In this document: positions 11,636-26,269 of the stretch, piece by piece | How the letters are laid out: the number at the start of each line of letters is the position of its first letter | Position numbering within the stretch: position 1 is the stretch's first letter | Assembly: GCF_042242105.1 (NCBI RefSeq) | Contig: NC_092012.1 | Span: forward strand, 11,137,470 to 11,201,469 | Reading direction: 5' to 3' | DNA length: 64,000 bases | DNA from: Pempheris klunzingeri | Taxonomy: Eukaryota > Chordata > Actinopteri > Acropomatiformes > Pempheridae | Notes under the pieces: model-generated | What the model saw: the letters and a program-made list of their open reading frames with translations, nothing else | Told to the model about the DNA's origin: nothing | Databases searched by the model: none | Program-made: the position numbers and the translations under genes

Positions 11636-14600
11636 TTAAGTACACTTTGTTGATAATGCTTAGATATTTGACTTAAAGAGGGTGTTTAGTGCATGACTTT
11701 TACATATAGTGGAGTATTTTCACAGTGTGGTATTAGTACATACATTTACAATACTTTTTGTCCCTGGGACTCCTCCCCAGGCTGTTCAGTTCTCAGATCC
11801 ACCCTGAGCACAGCTGCTACGCTCTCCCACTATCTCTCACGCACAAACACAAACACCCACCTCAAATATACACAGCGTGAATACCATGCATAATGATTTA
11901 CACAAACACTTTAATACTACCTGCAGTGCACACACACTACAGTAGCTCTCTCTCTCTCCAGGTGAAAGGGAGCACGAGCATCCCCCTTCTTTACTGGATC
12001 AACTTGTCGTCGAAAACTCAGCTGAGTTCACTCGTTTTCACTGATGACGCTATTTTACGCCACAGTTGCTTGCTTGTTGCTGAGCTAATAAGCTTAATGG
12101 AGGGCTATTGCCTAAGTTAGGCTGGCTGTATTGATTTGTTTTAACGGTGGTTTAATTTCAGTGACAAACACGGCTGAGGCCTAAGGGAAACATTGTCGTC
12201 ACCTGCTTTCTGTTGCCAGTGAAGGCAGGTCATGGAGGCGTGGATGCTGCTCCACACAGCAGCGTAAACTGTCGTGGTTGTGACAAGGGAAGTCAGAGAG
12301 GGAGGGGCAGGGGCTCGTGCAGTCTCGCAGAATTAGAACTCAAATGCAGTTGTTGGGCTTTACAGCACTCTTTTGATTGAGAATCAATGCTGTGGGCCAA
12401 ATTAAAGAAAACTAAAATGTCGAATTAGAAAAGGATACAGAAATAAAAGTCTTCCAAAAAAGGACACTTTTGGGCAGGGCAGCGCTTGAGCACCATCTGG
12501 GGTCTATCTGTAAATGTACCCACAATTAATGTAAACCACTATATTATTCATATAGTGCCTAATTGGACAGATAATTGGAGAGGATGTTGAACTGAAATCA
12601 TATATATACCAACATTATTACATTTTGTTTAATGTGTGTATAAATACATGCATACTGGAATTTGTCTTTTTTTTTATCTCCTAGACTGAATCATTTTCCA
12701 GTCTTGTCATGTGTGTAAGTTGTCTATGACTTACTTTTCACTGAAAAGTATCTTTAAAAAAAAGTGACAAACTGTAGCAGTTTTTCAGTGAAGCTTTTTT
12801 TGTTACGTGTCACTTGTTACTCACCAGCCTAGTACTTAATATGGGACATGGAGCACTAATCTTCCCCAGAGGACATGCAGTCAGTTGGTCTGTTACCTGC
12901 TCATTATTGGGCAAGCTTCCAGGTGCATGTGTCCATGCTGTAGGTAGAGCTAATCCTGTAATGACACAGACAGTCAATTGATTGCAGTCTGATCTCCAAT
13001 GCTCCTCTGCAAGGTGGAAATGGTGGCTCGTGAGAGGAGAATTTAACCATCTCTCGGCGAATTGACTGAGAGAGGAACAGAGCAGGAAATACCGTGAGTC
13101 CATCCTTGCTCCAGAGTGGATAAACGGCAGGAGACAATTACTGGCATGACATTTTGTCACAGATGTTGCAGTGTTGTACCGTCATTTCATTTAGAAAACA
13201 TGGAGCGAGGAAGAGATGTTCCAAGAAACACATTCCTGTCACAGAACAATCAGACAGATCCTTCATGATTTCTAATTTACATTCATTTTCAGTTCCAAGT
13301 GGCAACACACATGATGCAAGATCATGCAATGCTGTGCTTTAAAGTAATAAACCTTATTCCTCGTCTTTAAAAGCAAACTATGAACCATTTTGATGTCAAC
13401 AAATTTCTTTGATAATGTGGATCATTGAAAACTATTTCTCCAGCAGAACCGGGTGGGCTCACCCTGAAGGGATCTAGTTTGACAGAGGGAAAATCATCAG
13501 TCAAGCGAAGATTTAATTTGCAAGAACGCTGTTCAAAAATTCCAAATTTAAGCTATTAAATTCTTGATACGCACAGAAATAAAGATGTCAGGAATAATTT
13601 GATAAGCATAAGCTACCCCAAGAACATGGAGACTGTGTGGATCCAATAAGCATTCAATCAAAAACTGATTTGAGCAGAATTCATTTTAATGATATTTTGC
13701 TCATCTTTTAACACATACAGACAGTATCATTGGGATCAGGAACAGAAACCCTGTTACATTTAAGGGTCAAGTGTGTTGAAATTAACTAGATTGTGCAACA
13801 TGTATGAACACATCTAAAGGGAAAGTGTTCCTATCTGTTCTGAGCAGCCATTCTCGAAGGAGGAGTTGAAAGTCAGCTGCCATAACCTCCTCCTGGCTGC
13901 ATCCCACTCCCGCCCTGTCTTTATATGTCATTCCACGACACAATGAATCATACAAATGGGATAGCTGCGTACGCTTTCAGACAGTCAAAGACGTTCATGG
14001 TGTCACACTCAGTTGTACTCCCAGATAGAGATTTAAACCCTGCATACTTGCTCACATCCACACACCTCGCTAATCACTGCGTTAAGTGGCCGTACTTGTC
14101 AGATGGTTGGAGTCGGATTGTTACATGCATTGTGGAATGCAGCTTCCCCAATTCCCTAACATTCATGTCGGAAAAGGGGTTTCAGATGCTGTTATTTGGC
14201 CCGACAGACAGTTCTTTTGAAGCAGACGGACGCTCTCTGAGTGACAGAGGACAACAACAGTAAGACTAGAGGAACAAGCTTTCAAACAAAACACCATGAG
14301 ACTGATTTTCTAAACATCCTGGGATCTTTAGACACAAACACCTTTTCCTTTATACAAGAAGTGCACCCAAATCAATCCTCTTGGCAACCATCTGTATAGC
14401 ACTGTTGTGTAATTCATGTTGTAATGTCAATCATGCCGCCTACAATTATGCCCTAAATAGGTGCAGCCTTTAAGTATTAAAATGTGTTTTTATTCAAAGT
14501 CTCTCACATCACTTTAAAGGAGGCTCATTCCGCTGAATCAGCTGAGAGTGAAGAGACAAGATACATTTTAATCTATGCACTTCTATATATTTATACATAT

Positions 14601-17600
14601 TTTTACAAAAAAGCAATTTAGAATTTAAACTGATAATTGTATGTAATGTTTTAGCCAACACATCTATAACTACAACTCTCTCCAACCTCATTTTTCCAAA
14701 TGTTTTATCAACCAATAGATGTTCCCTGAGCTGTGTGCTGTGATTAATAATGGCTCTGCAAAGGGTTACCTCAGGAATAGCAGATAAGGGATGTTGGTTT
14801 ATTCCAATAGAAACTGTGAGGGTTCAATTAACACTGAACCAAGTGTCCCTATGTTGCCATGCTGCAATGAACATGATTGACAGATGGGTGTGCAGGAGAA
14901 AGGTTAGAGGGGCTTTGGAGGTAGCGGTGGAATTATGGGACGGAGGAGGCGGGGGGGCGGTTGGGAGCCGGCGAGCACAGATCACACTCGAGATCACACC
15001 ACGCTATCCATACCAATAGGCTCATGCACAGGCATCACCATACAAATCTCCAGTTCAGTAAACTCAGAGCACACATGGATGCATTTGCACACATAACACA
15101 AATCAACACAAGGAGGGAATCTTTTTCTCTGCTTCCTTTCTGCACAGAGACACGTTTACGCATGCATTGAAATAGACATGCATGGGCACACACGCGCCGT
15201 CCGGATGGTCGGTTGGAGGAGTGTCCCTGGTTACAGAGCAGCTGGGCAGGGTCATTATCATCCATGAACTGTGACTCACGCTGACATTGTCTGGATGGTC
15301 AGCTATGATGGGGTGGCATGCTGCAACAAGCCCCAGGTGACTCCAAAAGAGAATGGTAGGGGGACGGCAGTTTGCAAGAAAAATAAAGAGGAGAGAAAAA
15401 GACATGGACAGAGCAAAAACAGGATGCTGCGAATTTATAGAAAATTTATAGACAGGCTGTTTTTGCGAAGGAGGATGAGGAAAACAGATGCAAGAGTTAC
15501 AAAAAGAAGAAAGGCAGGAAGAAGAAGGATAAAGAGGAAGGATTTGATATTGTGAGGAAAAAGCAAAAAAAAGAGAAACCATGGCAGAGCAACAGAGGAA
15601 AAGAGACTAAGAGAGAGGAGAAAAGGGTAGAGAAACCTATTTTTTATTTGAATAAAAAGGCCGGCGTCAGGATGAGCTGAATAGTTAGTCACAGTCTTGT
15701 CATCATGTCCTTTTTCTACCAGAACAACCTGTTTGATGTGTACAGAGTAATATGGTGAACAGCAGGGGGTATCCACCGCATCAAAGAGAATTTAAGCCAC
15801 ACACTGGCCCATTACAGTTTGCTCGTGTGTGTGCATCAGTGTGAGTGTGTGCGTGTGTGTGTGTGTGTCTGTGTGTTGATGTCTATGTCTACGTACCTGC
15901 ATAGTAGCGACTGAATGCATGTGTGTCACTATAGGCATGCAGCACATCACACCGTTCGATTGTATCCTCTCTTCTGTTGTAATAATTATCAACCACCAGG
16001 TGTTCTTGGCAAGATGTGTATAAGTGGTTCCAGGATAACAGCCACCACAAAGATGTGCTGATCAGACACAAGAAACTCAGAACTTCCTTTCACCAGTTTC
16101 GCGGCTATATAAGGGTGGATGAGTGTGTGGTCTACAGGAAAACACATACAAGGTCATACATTAACATGATTGCAATCTCCATCTTCTCATAACTACAGAA
16201 TTTATAATCAAATACAACTAGAAAACACTAGTAACATAAATTATCTGGATAAGATAGCACTCTGCTCTAAGATATATATAGCTGGCAAGGGGGTAAACGT
16301 CCGGTGTAGTAATCTGTTGCAGGTCGAAGGAGTGCATGCTGAGAGGTGTTGTACAGCTGAGTGGAGGTGGTGATGGATAAGGTGGCATACTCAGCTTAAG
16401 GTTTAGCTTGGGACCAGGAAGCTCTTTTACGGTTAAGGGTTAAGAGCTCTGAGCAACGACCTCTGTATAATCGAGCTTTTGAGAGGAAAGTGGTTCATCA
16501 GAGACCAACTGCACCATCTATCCCGATTTTAGGGGTGAGCCCAAGGTGACTGGTGACGTGATGCCGCTCCTGTTCTAGGAGCTTCGTCTGATGCGTAGTG
16601 GTTTCACTCTCCTGCGTCTCTGTTTTTACTTTGCTGTGTAGCCATCATCACAGTCTGCTGCATAAGGTTTGTAGATGGACTTAATGGACCCAGATTCTGC
16701 AACATGAATGCGAGGCTGCTTGACTGACCGAATCACTCATGAGGCAAGATGATGCTGATTGCTTTCCTCCATCTTCATAGTCAACAACATAATCATGGAG
16801 GTGGGCAGGCCTGTGGAAGCGAGGATTGAGGGTTGTGCTACCATGATCATGTCTTGTGTTTGCCATGGTAACAGCTCTATGTGACTCTAAGAACCAGATT
16901 GTAGGTGACATTAAGAGGTTTTTAGGATAATAGCCATCACCAAGGAGTTTAATGGCAGTTTAAGGTTGTAAGGTTGGATGAGTGCATGGTACAGGTGAAC
17001 ATATCCAAGAAGCCCAGAGAATAATCAGGTTATATAATGATACGAATCCATGAATTATCTGGAAATGACATCAGATATAACTATGCTCTGCAATATCAGA
17101 AAATAGCTGTGCACACAATTTACTCTCCAGAGAGTGCAAATGTATCTGTAATGCTTCTATTACAATGTGCATGAAATGTGAAGCCTGTAAGAACTGCCTG
17201 TGGGATCAACAAATGTAACATTAGTGCATTTAAACGTGCAAATACAAATGGTAGGGTATGCACTTCCTTTGGTTGCAAAGGCGAACAAAACACTGATAAA
17301 CTCATTCGTTTATAACTTATAACTGCTTTTTGCTCCCGTTATTTCTCCAACACAAACCTGCTCACTGATTGGCTGCAGCCACGCAATGAGCGCATGACAG
17401 GTTTTACGATGCATGTCACACGATCAGGTCTATTCTCACAGAGAGTGTCACAGAGTATCATGAGCAATGTGTCTTAATCAAAACTAGCCCCCCTGTCTGT
17501 TGTTCCATCATTGAGTGTAACAGTGGAAGTAATAACAATGAACTCCTTTAGATGATCCATGACAGGGACAACAGAGACGACCAGGGACCGGAGACGGCAT

Positions 17601-20600
17601 TTGTTTTTCGGCAGTGCTCCGTCCTGGCTACTGCCTTCACACATCAGCAAACAAGCTCCACTCTCTAGTGCCGGCAGGAGGTGTTGAACTGTGTGAGAAA
17701 AGAACGAGGAAGAAAGTCACTTCTATCCAGAGTGCGTTGATGGATGGTCTGCTCAGTTTGGCTCAATGCTCACATAAATAAACATATGGTGTTTGCTGCA
17801 GACATTCCAATTGCAAACCTTTGATTATGTATTGAGATGAGATTTTAAAAAGTAATTGAAAATATGTAATCTGATTATGGCTACTGCTTGAAGGGGAATT
17901 CAGTCATAGCTGAATTGTTAATATGATGTTTTGAAGGGTATAGCTTTGAACCATGGATTTTTCTTTCCCAACTGAAAACAAATTGAACGCTGCAAGTTAC
18001 TACACCTTGTTCCCTTTCTTCAAAGCCTAGATTTTAACATCCACCTTTATGTTTTGCACCATATACAAGACAGAGTAGGTGTGAAATGTATGTAATCACC
18101 TAATCAATAGTTTCAATCGACATCTCTGGAGAACCTTCTCTGGCTTATTTCCAGTGTGTTACAGCTCTGCTCAGTGAATTATGGACATTAATTTTCATTC
18201 ATTATTATGAGAAATAGATTTTCTGGTTTAGCCTCTCTGCGTCTCCCCCAGGCAAGGCCCACACTGAAACCCAATCTTGTTCCAGTTTTGGCTGACAGTT
18301 CAAGGCCATCGTTGTGCTGGACAGCTTGCGAGGATTAGTATTTGAATGTGAAGCATTGCTAGAAAATGAGCAAGTATGCATGCTCATCTTTGTGAATGAA
18401 TAAACATTAGGAAATTCTTCTGAGACAGAATATCACACATGATTTTCGTAGTTTTTCTGTTTCCTTAAACAAGTGCACCACTATTGCAAACTTTTCTGAA
18501 TTTATCTTCTTAAAGTGACATATTAATTTTAAACCTGCAGAATGATGTATTATCATTCATATTATTATTAGGAGTTGTGTTTCAGGTGAGGGAAAAGTCC
18601 AATATTTACCTGCCTTTTAGCTCTGTTTTGGTCTTCACTAACTCCAGGGAAATATCTGGCTCATTAGCAAATAAATTCTAATTGTAATTCCATGTACACT
18701 CCATAACTTTTTTCTCTCAGCCGTCTGGTGCTTGGCAGGTACCATGCAGTGGGTTTTTAGAGCTGAAAACAGCTGCCTGCTGCAGCAGGAAATAACGTTG
18801 ATGAGAGCAGTGAGAGTGAACGAAAACAATGCAGAGTTGCAGGCCGTAAAACCAAATCCACTAAATGGAGTGGAAGAGGCTGAAATGCACTGCAGATTCT
18901 GGTGATAATTCTCAGTGGGTTCATCACTTCGAGCAACCCAACTCATGTACACATAGTCATGTCCATTGTTTATATAAAAATATTGATTATTACAGAACTC
19001 ACAAGCCAGTAAGCAAACAAGATCAGTATCAACTATGATTACGCTGATCAAAATCTAATCTTTGTTTCAATACGACAGCAGCGCTCCACAGCGCTGCATT
19101 TTGTTCACAAGCCAGTGAAAATTAAAGTGTGTGAACTCTGAGTTCTAACACCCGGATTTACAAAATAACATACACAGATTCTGAGAAACTAATTCTTTCA
19201 TCCTCAAGTAGCAGCATGCTGATCCTTATTTTTAGCCGGGACTGATCGTCACTTTCACTGGTTAAAATGACAAATGTCTCTGGTGGCAGATATCAGCTGT
19301 TGCTAATTAACATTAAGTCTGTGAGGAACTTAATTACACGCTAAAATTAAACTAGTATGTTGTTGGGTTTGTTTAGTCTCTGCAACCCACTGTCTGTACT
19401 CCGCTGCACTGTACATATATTAGTGAAACAGAGATCAGAGAACAGCTGCTAAGTTGTGAAAATCTTCACCAGCCGTGATGCTAATTTTCACGTCGTTAAA
19501 CTCCATTGACTTGAAGATAAAGTGATGGATGTGTGAGGCTTGAACTGCTTGAAGCACTTCCATTTTGCCCACTGCGTTGAAAGGAAACTTCAAACACGGA
19601 ATCTGCTGTAGCACCAAGGCACAACAACCCCAGAAAAACCCTGTTACTTGAGACTAGATTGTGCTGATCTGTAAACTTTAAGATCCGAGCAGATATGGTG
19701 GTGATACGTTTGGGAGGACCAGCAGCCCATGACTGTATTAAGCGTTCTCAAATGCCATTGAAAGAGGCTACGGTCCGATCCTGAAAGAGTGTCTGGAGTA
19801 GGGGACGGGAGAAATGATGGACAAGGAGAGAACATGGCGGAAGCACCGGTGGAACCATAATCAAGTAGCAATTTGTCCAGAAACAGAGATGAAGAGAGGA
19901 TCTGTCACAGTTAAACTCAAGGATTTCTAGAATTGCAAGTAGTTGGCCATGGTCTCAAAAAGATTCAGCTGTGATTGTAAAAGACAGTTGTAAGCTGGCT
20001 GGATTGTTTTTCTTCACTTTCAGAAGAACACAAAGGGGTTTTCTGTGAAAAAAGACGTGTCTGAAATGCAGGCATGTCAGCATAGGTCGAAGTGAAGGGT
20101 TGAGGCACTGAATTTAGAGCATCTGAAGACACCAGAAAAAGCTAGCAGGAACATGACTTGTAAACTTTGAGTAATATGAGGAATACTGTATCTAAAGCAG
20201 ATAGTGTGGATTCATATTGGCTCTTTGTGTAGAAGACTTTTGAGAGGAGAGGTTAACTGAGGGCACTGACATCCTGGAGTCGTTTGAAGTGAGAATGGGC
20301 AGTTGGACAATTAACAACCCAGCGCAGAATAATGGAAACAGCGTGAAGTTACTAAAGTTGATGTTAGATTTATTGTAACTTGCAAAGCGGTGCGCGTGAC
20401 GATGGATGATACTGAAGCGATGTCAGGTTGTAATGGAAGAATTAGCTGTACGCAGGGTGATGATGATGGACTAAAATGTGCTAAGAGCAGAAACCAGATT
20501 TAAATATCAAAGGAACTCGTTGCTGCGAGGGCTGTGGAGCACAGCTCGGTGCTGGCATGCTGGTTGAAATGGGTTGCAGGGACTAGTGAAGAGCTCTGCA

Positions 20601-21227
20601 TAGATAGTATCAACCCAATTGACGTAATGGCGGATGTTATTGAAGTTTATTAGTTACTGGCAACCTGGTAGTGTCAGTGGACGACCCTTGAATTGTCTCA
20701 TCCTCTCGTTTCTGATGAGAGAGGCAGGCTAGGAGACACGAGGGATTCATCAGTTGAATTATAGTAGAGGGGCTTAATATGGACCATGGAGCACACTGTG
20801 TAGAGGCTTGCTGGACAGAAAGTGGGGTCTCAGGCATAGAGGTTTCAGGGACATTTTGGGCTTTCGACACTGGGTCTTCTGGCGTGGACTGATAGAAACT
20901 TAAGACATGGTCATCCTGATTTCCTCCAAATAGATCACTGACCGGAGGTGATAGTGGTATGGCATCCGTAATCAGGATGAGGTAAGTGGATGGATAATGC
21001 TGATGTTGTTGATGAAGCAGCATACTGCATACAGGATGCAAGAGCAGAACAGGAAGAAGGGGTTAAGTGAGTGGTTATAGGAGGTTTTAGGTGAGGTCCT
21101 GCTCCCGAAACAGCCTGGCTTTTGACTGGACAAAGAATGGGAGACAAACAGATAAACTAAACAACAAAGTAAATTATTCACAACAAAATAAGCAGAAATG
21201 AACAAATGAATGGAGATGGAGATTTCT
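11636..21227. other. Intergenic DNA, no gene seen
   Basis: Nothing coding is supported over about 9.6 kb. It contains a TG microsatellite at about 15838-15870 and short G-rich runs near 14940. The segments around 16010-16260 and 16915-17100 share loose phrase similarity (GGATAA-AGCCA-CAC, GGATGAGTG) and may be old diverged duplicates. The 159-aa minus-strand frame at 15103-15582 is low-complexity and unconvincing. Confidence 0.45.
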
Positions 21228-21494
21228 ATAGTACCAATCAAAACTTTGAACACACCTTCTCATTCAGTGGTTTTTTATTTATTTGTAGATTAATATTTAA
21301 AACGTCTACACAACGAAGGAACACATAAGGAACTATGTAATAAACAAACCAGAATATGTTTTATATTTTATTTCTTCAGAGTTGTTCAAAGTAGTCGGCA
21401 TCATGAGGCAGTCACCTGGAATAGTTTTCCAGCTGTCTTGAAGGAGTTCCCAGAGGTGCTGAGCACCTGTTAGCTGCTTTATCTTCACTCTGTG
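21228..21494 (-). mobile_element. Tc1-like transposon end, truncated, with transposase C-terminus
   Basis: The left edge (AGTACCAATCAAAACTTTGA) matches the terminal repeat of a widespread fish Tc1-like family (consensus-like ACAGTACCAGTCAAAAGTTT). On the minus strand the interior encodes the transposase C-terminal peptide AQHLWELLQDSWKTIPGDCL, characteristic of Tc1 elements. Similarity ends abruptly near 21494 and the other terminal repeat is not seen, so this is a 5'- or 3'-only relic with no activity. Confidence 0.75.
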
Positions 21495-23786
21495 GTCATA
21501 GTCAGTGCTTTTTGTCCAGAAAAAAACGCAGCTCAACGCAGAGTATTTGGTTACAGGCCAGTCTTGTCCGGTCCAGTAAGGCGTCAGCAATGACACATCA
21601 CAGCAACGGGACCACCCTGGCACATTATATTTCTGTCTTTCTGTTCAAAACATCATCGAAAGTCCTGCATGTTGTCCCCTTCAGAATCAGTGGAGCACAG
21701 TGTTAGTTCGGGCAGAGCAGTGGAGATTGCACTAGCTGATTGGAATCAGTTGCTTTATTCATGCTTCACAATCACTGGTTCATTCACCAGCTGTGTGGCT
21801 ACAAGCTGACTAGTAAGATCCAATCATATTCATCCAGCTGTACAGAACAGGCACTATAACCTGATGTGTTTCACTATGACTCTGCTGCCTTTACGCCAAC
21901 AGCATTTAGTGTCACAGCTCCCTGCACCAGCCTAACCTCCCGCCAATGTGGCGTTGTTGATTTAACTAAGATTTAATGTTGATTCACGTGATTTTTAGGA
22001 TTAGTTCTCCCAGCAGAGTCCTTGTTACTGCTCAGATTATTTCAGAGCTCCCTCAAAGAATGTTGTGCCCTGAAACAGTGGAAAGTATGAAAAGTCAATC
22101 CACAGGTCTCGCATTCACTTGTCTGCACTTAGCAATTTAACAATGCAAGAAAAACTTTTTTTCACACATTTTACAAGCATGAACACAGAAATACAGTTAC
22201 CATGAGCAGTGTGTCTTTTCTTACTTCCCCTAAATTATTCAACTTATCTTTTTATCTAAGTTACAATATGGAATCTGATTATTTTTAACTTATCTACTTT
22301 TCTGCCATACAAACAACATTCTTACAGAGATAATAAACACTTTACCAGCTCACCAGTACAAATGTGTATGTTTCACAATCTTAAATGCCAATGACAAGGA
22401 GGTGAACATCTTTATGGTGGGACCATGAGGTCTCCAGCGTGATCAACAATAAATTGCCAAAACGTGCAAATTATTTTGATATAAAACAACAGTCACATGA
22501 GGAAAAACTATTGCAAATAGTAATACATTTAAGTGCTTTGTTTATAATAATTACCTTAAACTGGAGAATAGTAACGGAAGAAGTATGAAGAGTTAACAAG
22601 AAGCTCTCACTTTTATTTCGACTGTATTAAGTGAGGTAGAGGAGCGCGACCTATGTGTTGTTAGTATGTATGTAAGTACATAGTAAGCATGTCTTGACAG
22701 AGAAATATTTGCTAATTAATACGTGAATTATCTGAATCATGACCTCATTAGCACATCTAATTATGTTTAATATATCGCAGAGATTATAGCAGGACATGCT
22801 GCTTTGCTTAATAAGACAGTGGGAGAGCTGATAGAGAGACAGGCAGCGGGGGAGACAGAGGACATGGCTCTGCAGGGTTTTCATCCTTTGCCAGCAGGGT
22901 TAACAGTGTGCAGTCTCTCAGCGGACGGTAAGAGATACTTATTCCTGGTTAGTCTCACTGAATCTGAATCAGTTTTAAAGGGTCATATTCACCCAAATTT
23001 TAAAATAAATGTATGATAATGATATTTTGTGCAACTTGCCAGATATGTTAATTGACCAAATTTCCTCATTACATTATGTTTTCTTCTGTTTCTGGTATAC
23101 GGGATTGCAGGATTTGATCAAGTTCTCTGTGGACGAGAGCAGGCCAGTCAGTGTGTAGCAGTGCACAGAATGATGTCACACAGGCTCGCCCTGTTGCGAC
23201 ACGTTTAATGAGGATTTCCTGCAAAATGCAAAAGTATCACTATAGGCTAACAATCGCTACTCATCATTTTCTGCTTCCACCTCATACAGAGATTCTCATT
23301 ATCTCACTTGCTCAAAATAAGTGATAGAATATCACAGAATATCACAAATGCACAAAAATAAAAGATTACACCACTGCTCAAGTCTTTGATGGATATATAT
23401 CTCATTATTTTCCATACAAATGCTTTGCTCATCCTAACACTATATTTCTTAATGACTAGTCATACAAAATCCGCATATGAGCAACGAGGGCTCATTGTCA
23501 AGGCCACCACCCATGGATGCATAGAGAGTTCTTGGTGGGGCTCTGCTCCATCCTGAGAAAGTTGCTGAGTGGAGCATGAGGCCAATCAGCCACTCCCACA
23601 ATGAAGAAATTACAGTGTGGCACATGTGCTTCAGGTCCCATAGATTTAGTCCGACACATGACTTATTGTGCCTGGCAATTGGTAACACAGCTAAAAAAAC
23701 ATACTCAAGAGTCTTGGCTATTTCATCACGGCGGGGTCACACAAATCAAACAAAGTTTTGAGCAACAGAAGTGTTTCTTGCTCAAA

Positions 23787-23788
<2 letters not shown>

Positions 23789-23818
<30 letters not shown>
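23789..23818. repeat. (TG)n microsatellite
   Basis: Perfect GT run of about 15 units. Confidence 0.9.
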
Positions 23819-23819
<1 letters not shown>

Positions 23820-24039
23820 GGTAATATCACCTGTATTACACTAAATATATTATACTAACAAGAATCTATGTAATCACAGCTCAAAAATATATTTCATTTG
23901 CAATTTCCCTTTAAATGGGAAAGTATTTGTGGGGCTGGAACAACATGAAGACACATTTAGGGATGTGGTGCTCCTGTGATGTTGGCAGAACAATGTTATC
24001 AGTCTGTGTCTTCCAAACCTGTTACAAACCACTGTTGGA

Positions 24040-24330
24040 AAATAAATCAGTGTTATGATGTGACTACTTTGGTTAAGGTTTGGTTATGTTTAGGCACAAA
24101 AAAATGTTTTAGACTTAGAAAAAGATCATGTTTTGGGTTAAAATAAGTTTAAAACTTTTTTATGATTAGGGAACAATTATGGTCATGGAAAGAAACCAAT
24201 GTTGACTGTCTCCCTTGCCAAAGTCCTCTCTGTGTGTCACTCTGTAACAATGTCACACTACTTCCTCTTTTGCATTCAAATGGACAAGAGTCGTAGTTAT
24301 ATGGCCGCTAGAGGTCCTCTTCACTTCAAT
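24040..24330. repeat. Dispersed teleost repeat
   Basis: Contains TTGGTTAAGGTTTGGTTATG, GTTTAGGCACAAAA, AAAGATCATGTTTTGGGTTA and a closing GGCCGCTAGAGGTCCT. This order of phrases is familiar from a common non-coding fish repeat. Edges are approximate and no terminal repeats were resolved. Confidence 0.5.
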
Positions 24331-25500
24331 GTAATTTACTGAAACTACTCCAACTGCTCTTCTCAGTGGGGTAGTCTCATTGGCTCAAAAAAAAGGAAAA
24401 AGTAATCACTGAGCACTGAGCGATTCTCCTAAAATTGTATTCTTTGACAGGTAAACTCTCCTCATCACATTTTAACAATAATTCATTTAACTCAGTGCAG
24501 GGCTAATGCAATATTGTACAATTTTCATTCTGAAAGGTGCAGCCCCACCCTTTAACTACATATTGATCTTATCTGTGCAATTTAGCACTGCCTCTCTTCC
24601 CTCCAGCTCCCCTCCCTGGAGGAAAAAGCAATACAGCCTCATCATACACACAGACACACAACAACACGCAAACAGCGGCACACATGTGCACATGCACACA
24701 CTGTTGGTGTGATAAAAGGAAGTGTGTGTGTGCAGGGGGGGGTCACACTCGAATACATGACTAATAGACTGTCGACATAGATAAATGACTTTTTAAGTAA
24801 CAGAAAATTGCTCTGTATTCCATTCACTGAAGAGTAGTTTCCTCTCTTCTCTCTATCAGTCTTCCCGTTTTCTTTCCCTTGTCCTATGCTCATTCGTCCT
24901 CCATTTCTCTGCTCCCTGCTCATCATATCTCCATCCACACGCCCTCCTCATCTCTACACCTTTGCACCACTGCGTCCTTTCTTTTCTGCCAGTTCTGTAC
25001 TGCTCTTCTCTTCGCTTTTCCACCCATGTTTCCAAAGCAACAAGTAGCAGACGTTTGCGAGTCTTCATTTTTTCCTTCCTCTTCTTCTTCTTGCGTGTGA
25101 AGGAGGAGACAGAAAAAGATCTGGGACTGCACAATAGTGGAATTATGCAAATTAATCCACCCAGTGACAATGGATTAGAGCGGGCTCTCTCACAGCTGAC
25201 AGAAGGGGTTTAGAATGAGCTCTGAGAGTCACTTTAAATGATTCTTGTCTCACAAATCAGATTCACATTCACGCTAAGATTTCTGTGTCCACCTATTGCC
25301 TTTCTCCAGCCTGGATGTTTGAATAGCTGCTGTGTGTGTACACCGTGTAAACAGACCTGACGTCTGAATACTGTGTAATAGATGCAACAGTTATAAGAAA
25401 GCAGACAGAACCTTTGCACTGAATAAGAAGACATTATTATTACATTGTGACGCCTCTGCAACAGATAAATCTCCATATGCATGTTTAGAGGTTTGTTTTG

Positions 25501-25504
<4 letters not shown>

Positions 25505-25545
<41 letters not shown>
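25505..25545. repeat. (TG)n microsatellite
   Basis: Near-perfect TG run grading into GCGCATGTGCGTGCG, an alternating purine-pyrimidine tract of Z-DNA type. Confidence 0.9.
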
Positions 25546-25547
<2 letters not shown>

Positions 25548-26269
25548 TGCGTGCGTGTAATAAATTATGTTTTGATGAGTGGATGCAACCTGTTTTTCTG
25601 ATGTCAAAAGAAAATCACACATACCTGTTCCACTCCCATATGTCACTACTATTTCAAATCTCATTTGCACCTTAATTCATTTATGTCACCCAGGTAGCAT
25701 TATGTGAATAATTCATATTTTTCAAACAACATGAATTAAAGTTACATTTTATTTATCAATGTGAAGTCAGATTATAAAACTCAAATGGGCATAATTACCA
25801 AACTGACATCCTTTTTCACTGCAAATGCAAGATTATTACTCTTTGTTAAGAATATTGCAGGTTCTGCAGAAGCCATAACAATGCCAGAACTTATTCTTGT
25901 AATTTAAGATGTCTCTTTGTCGGGAACACACAACAAATCAATCAATCAATCACATCAGTCGAGATATTAATCAAACATGGACATTGTTGGGTGTGTTTAA
26001 TTGAAATGTGGGTACATGCTGAAAACAACAGACAATGTGTTTCCAAAGTCATCAACAGCACTACAACGGAGCATACTAATGCGTTAATTTAGGTTGTGCT
26101 GTTGCTGCGCGTACATTTATTTTGCATTTATACTTCAGCCTGACCAGAGCATCTCTCACTGCCCCTTGAGTTGATTTGAGAAGCTAGATCTTTACACACA
26201 CTGTACACATGAGACTTCTACTGTGACTTGTATGTAGGAGTGACATGCTTTATAGATTTGAACAGTGTT

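Larger units (their letters stand above)
21495..26269. other. Intergenic DNA with two microsatellites
   Basis: No gene recognised. It contains TG runs at about 23789-23818 and 25505-25545, a dispersed repeat at about 24040-24330, and a possible regulatory cluster at 25130-25230 where an octamer ATGCAAAT abuts TAATCC. Confidence 0.5.

Noticed and set aside
15103..15582. 159-codon open frame on the minus strand
   Set aside because: Low-complexity Ser/Phe/Leu/Cys-rich translation of purine-rich plus-strand DNA; no family resemblance.
16010..17100. Possible pair of diverged direct repeats (16010-16260 and 16915-17100)
   Set aside because: Shared phrases are short and scattered; without an alignment the similarity could be chance.
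19435..19617. 60-codon minus-strand frame with an acceptor-like CTACAG before it
   Set aside because: The peptide looks protein-like but matches no family I know, has no partner exons and is of a length common by chance.
20637..21253. Overlapping minus-strand frames of 134, 93 and 70 codons
   Set aside because: They look like possible exons at first, but none matches a known protein and they overlap each other in different frames; no clear splice structure.
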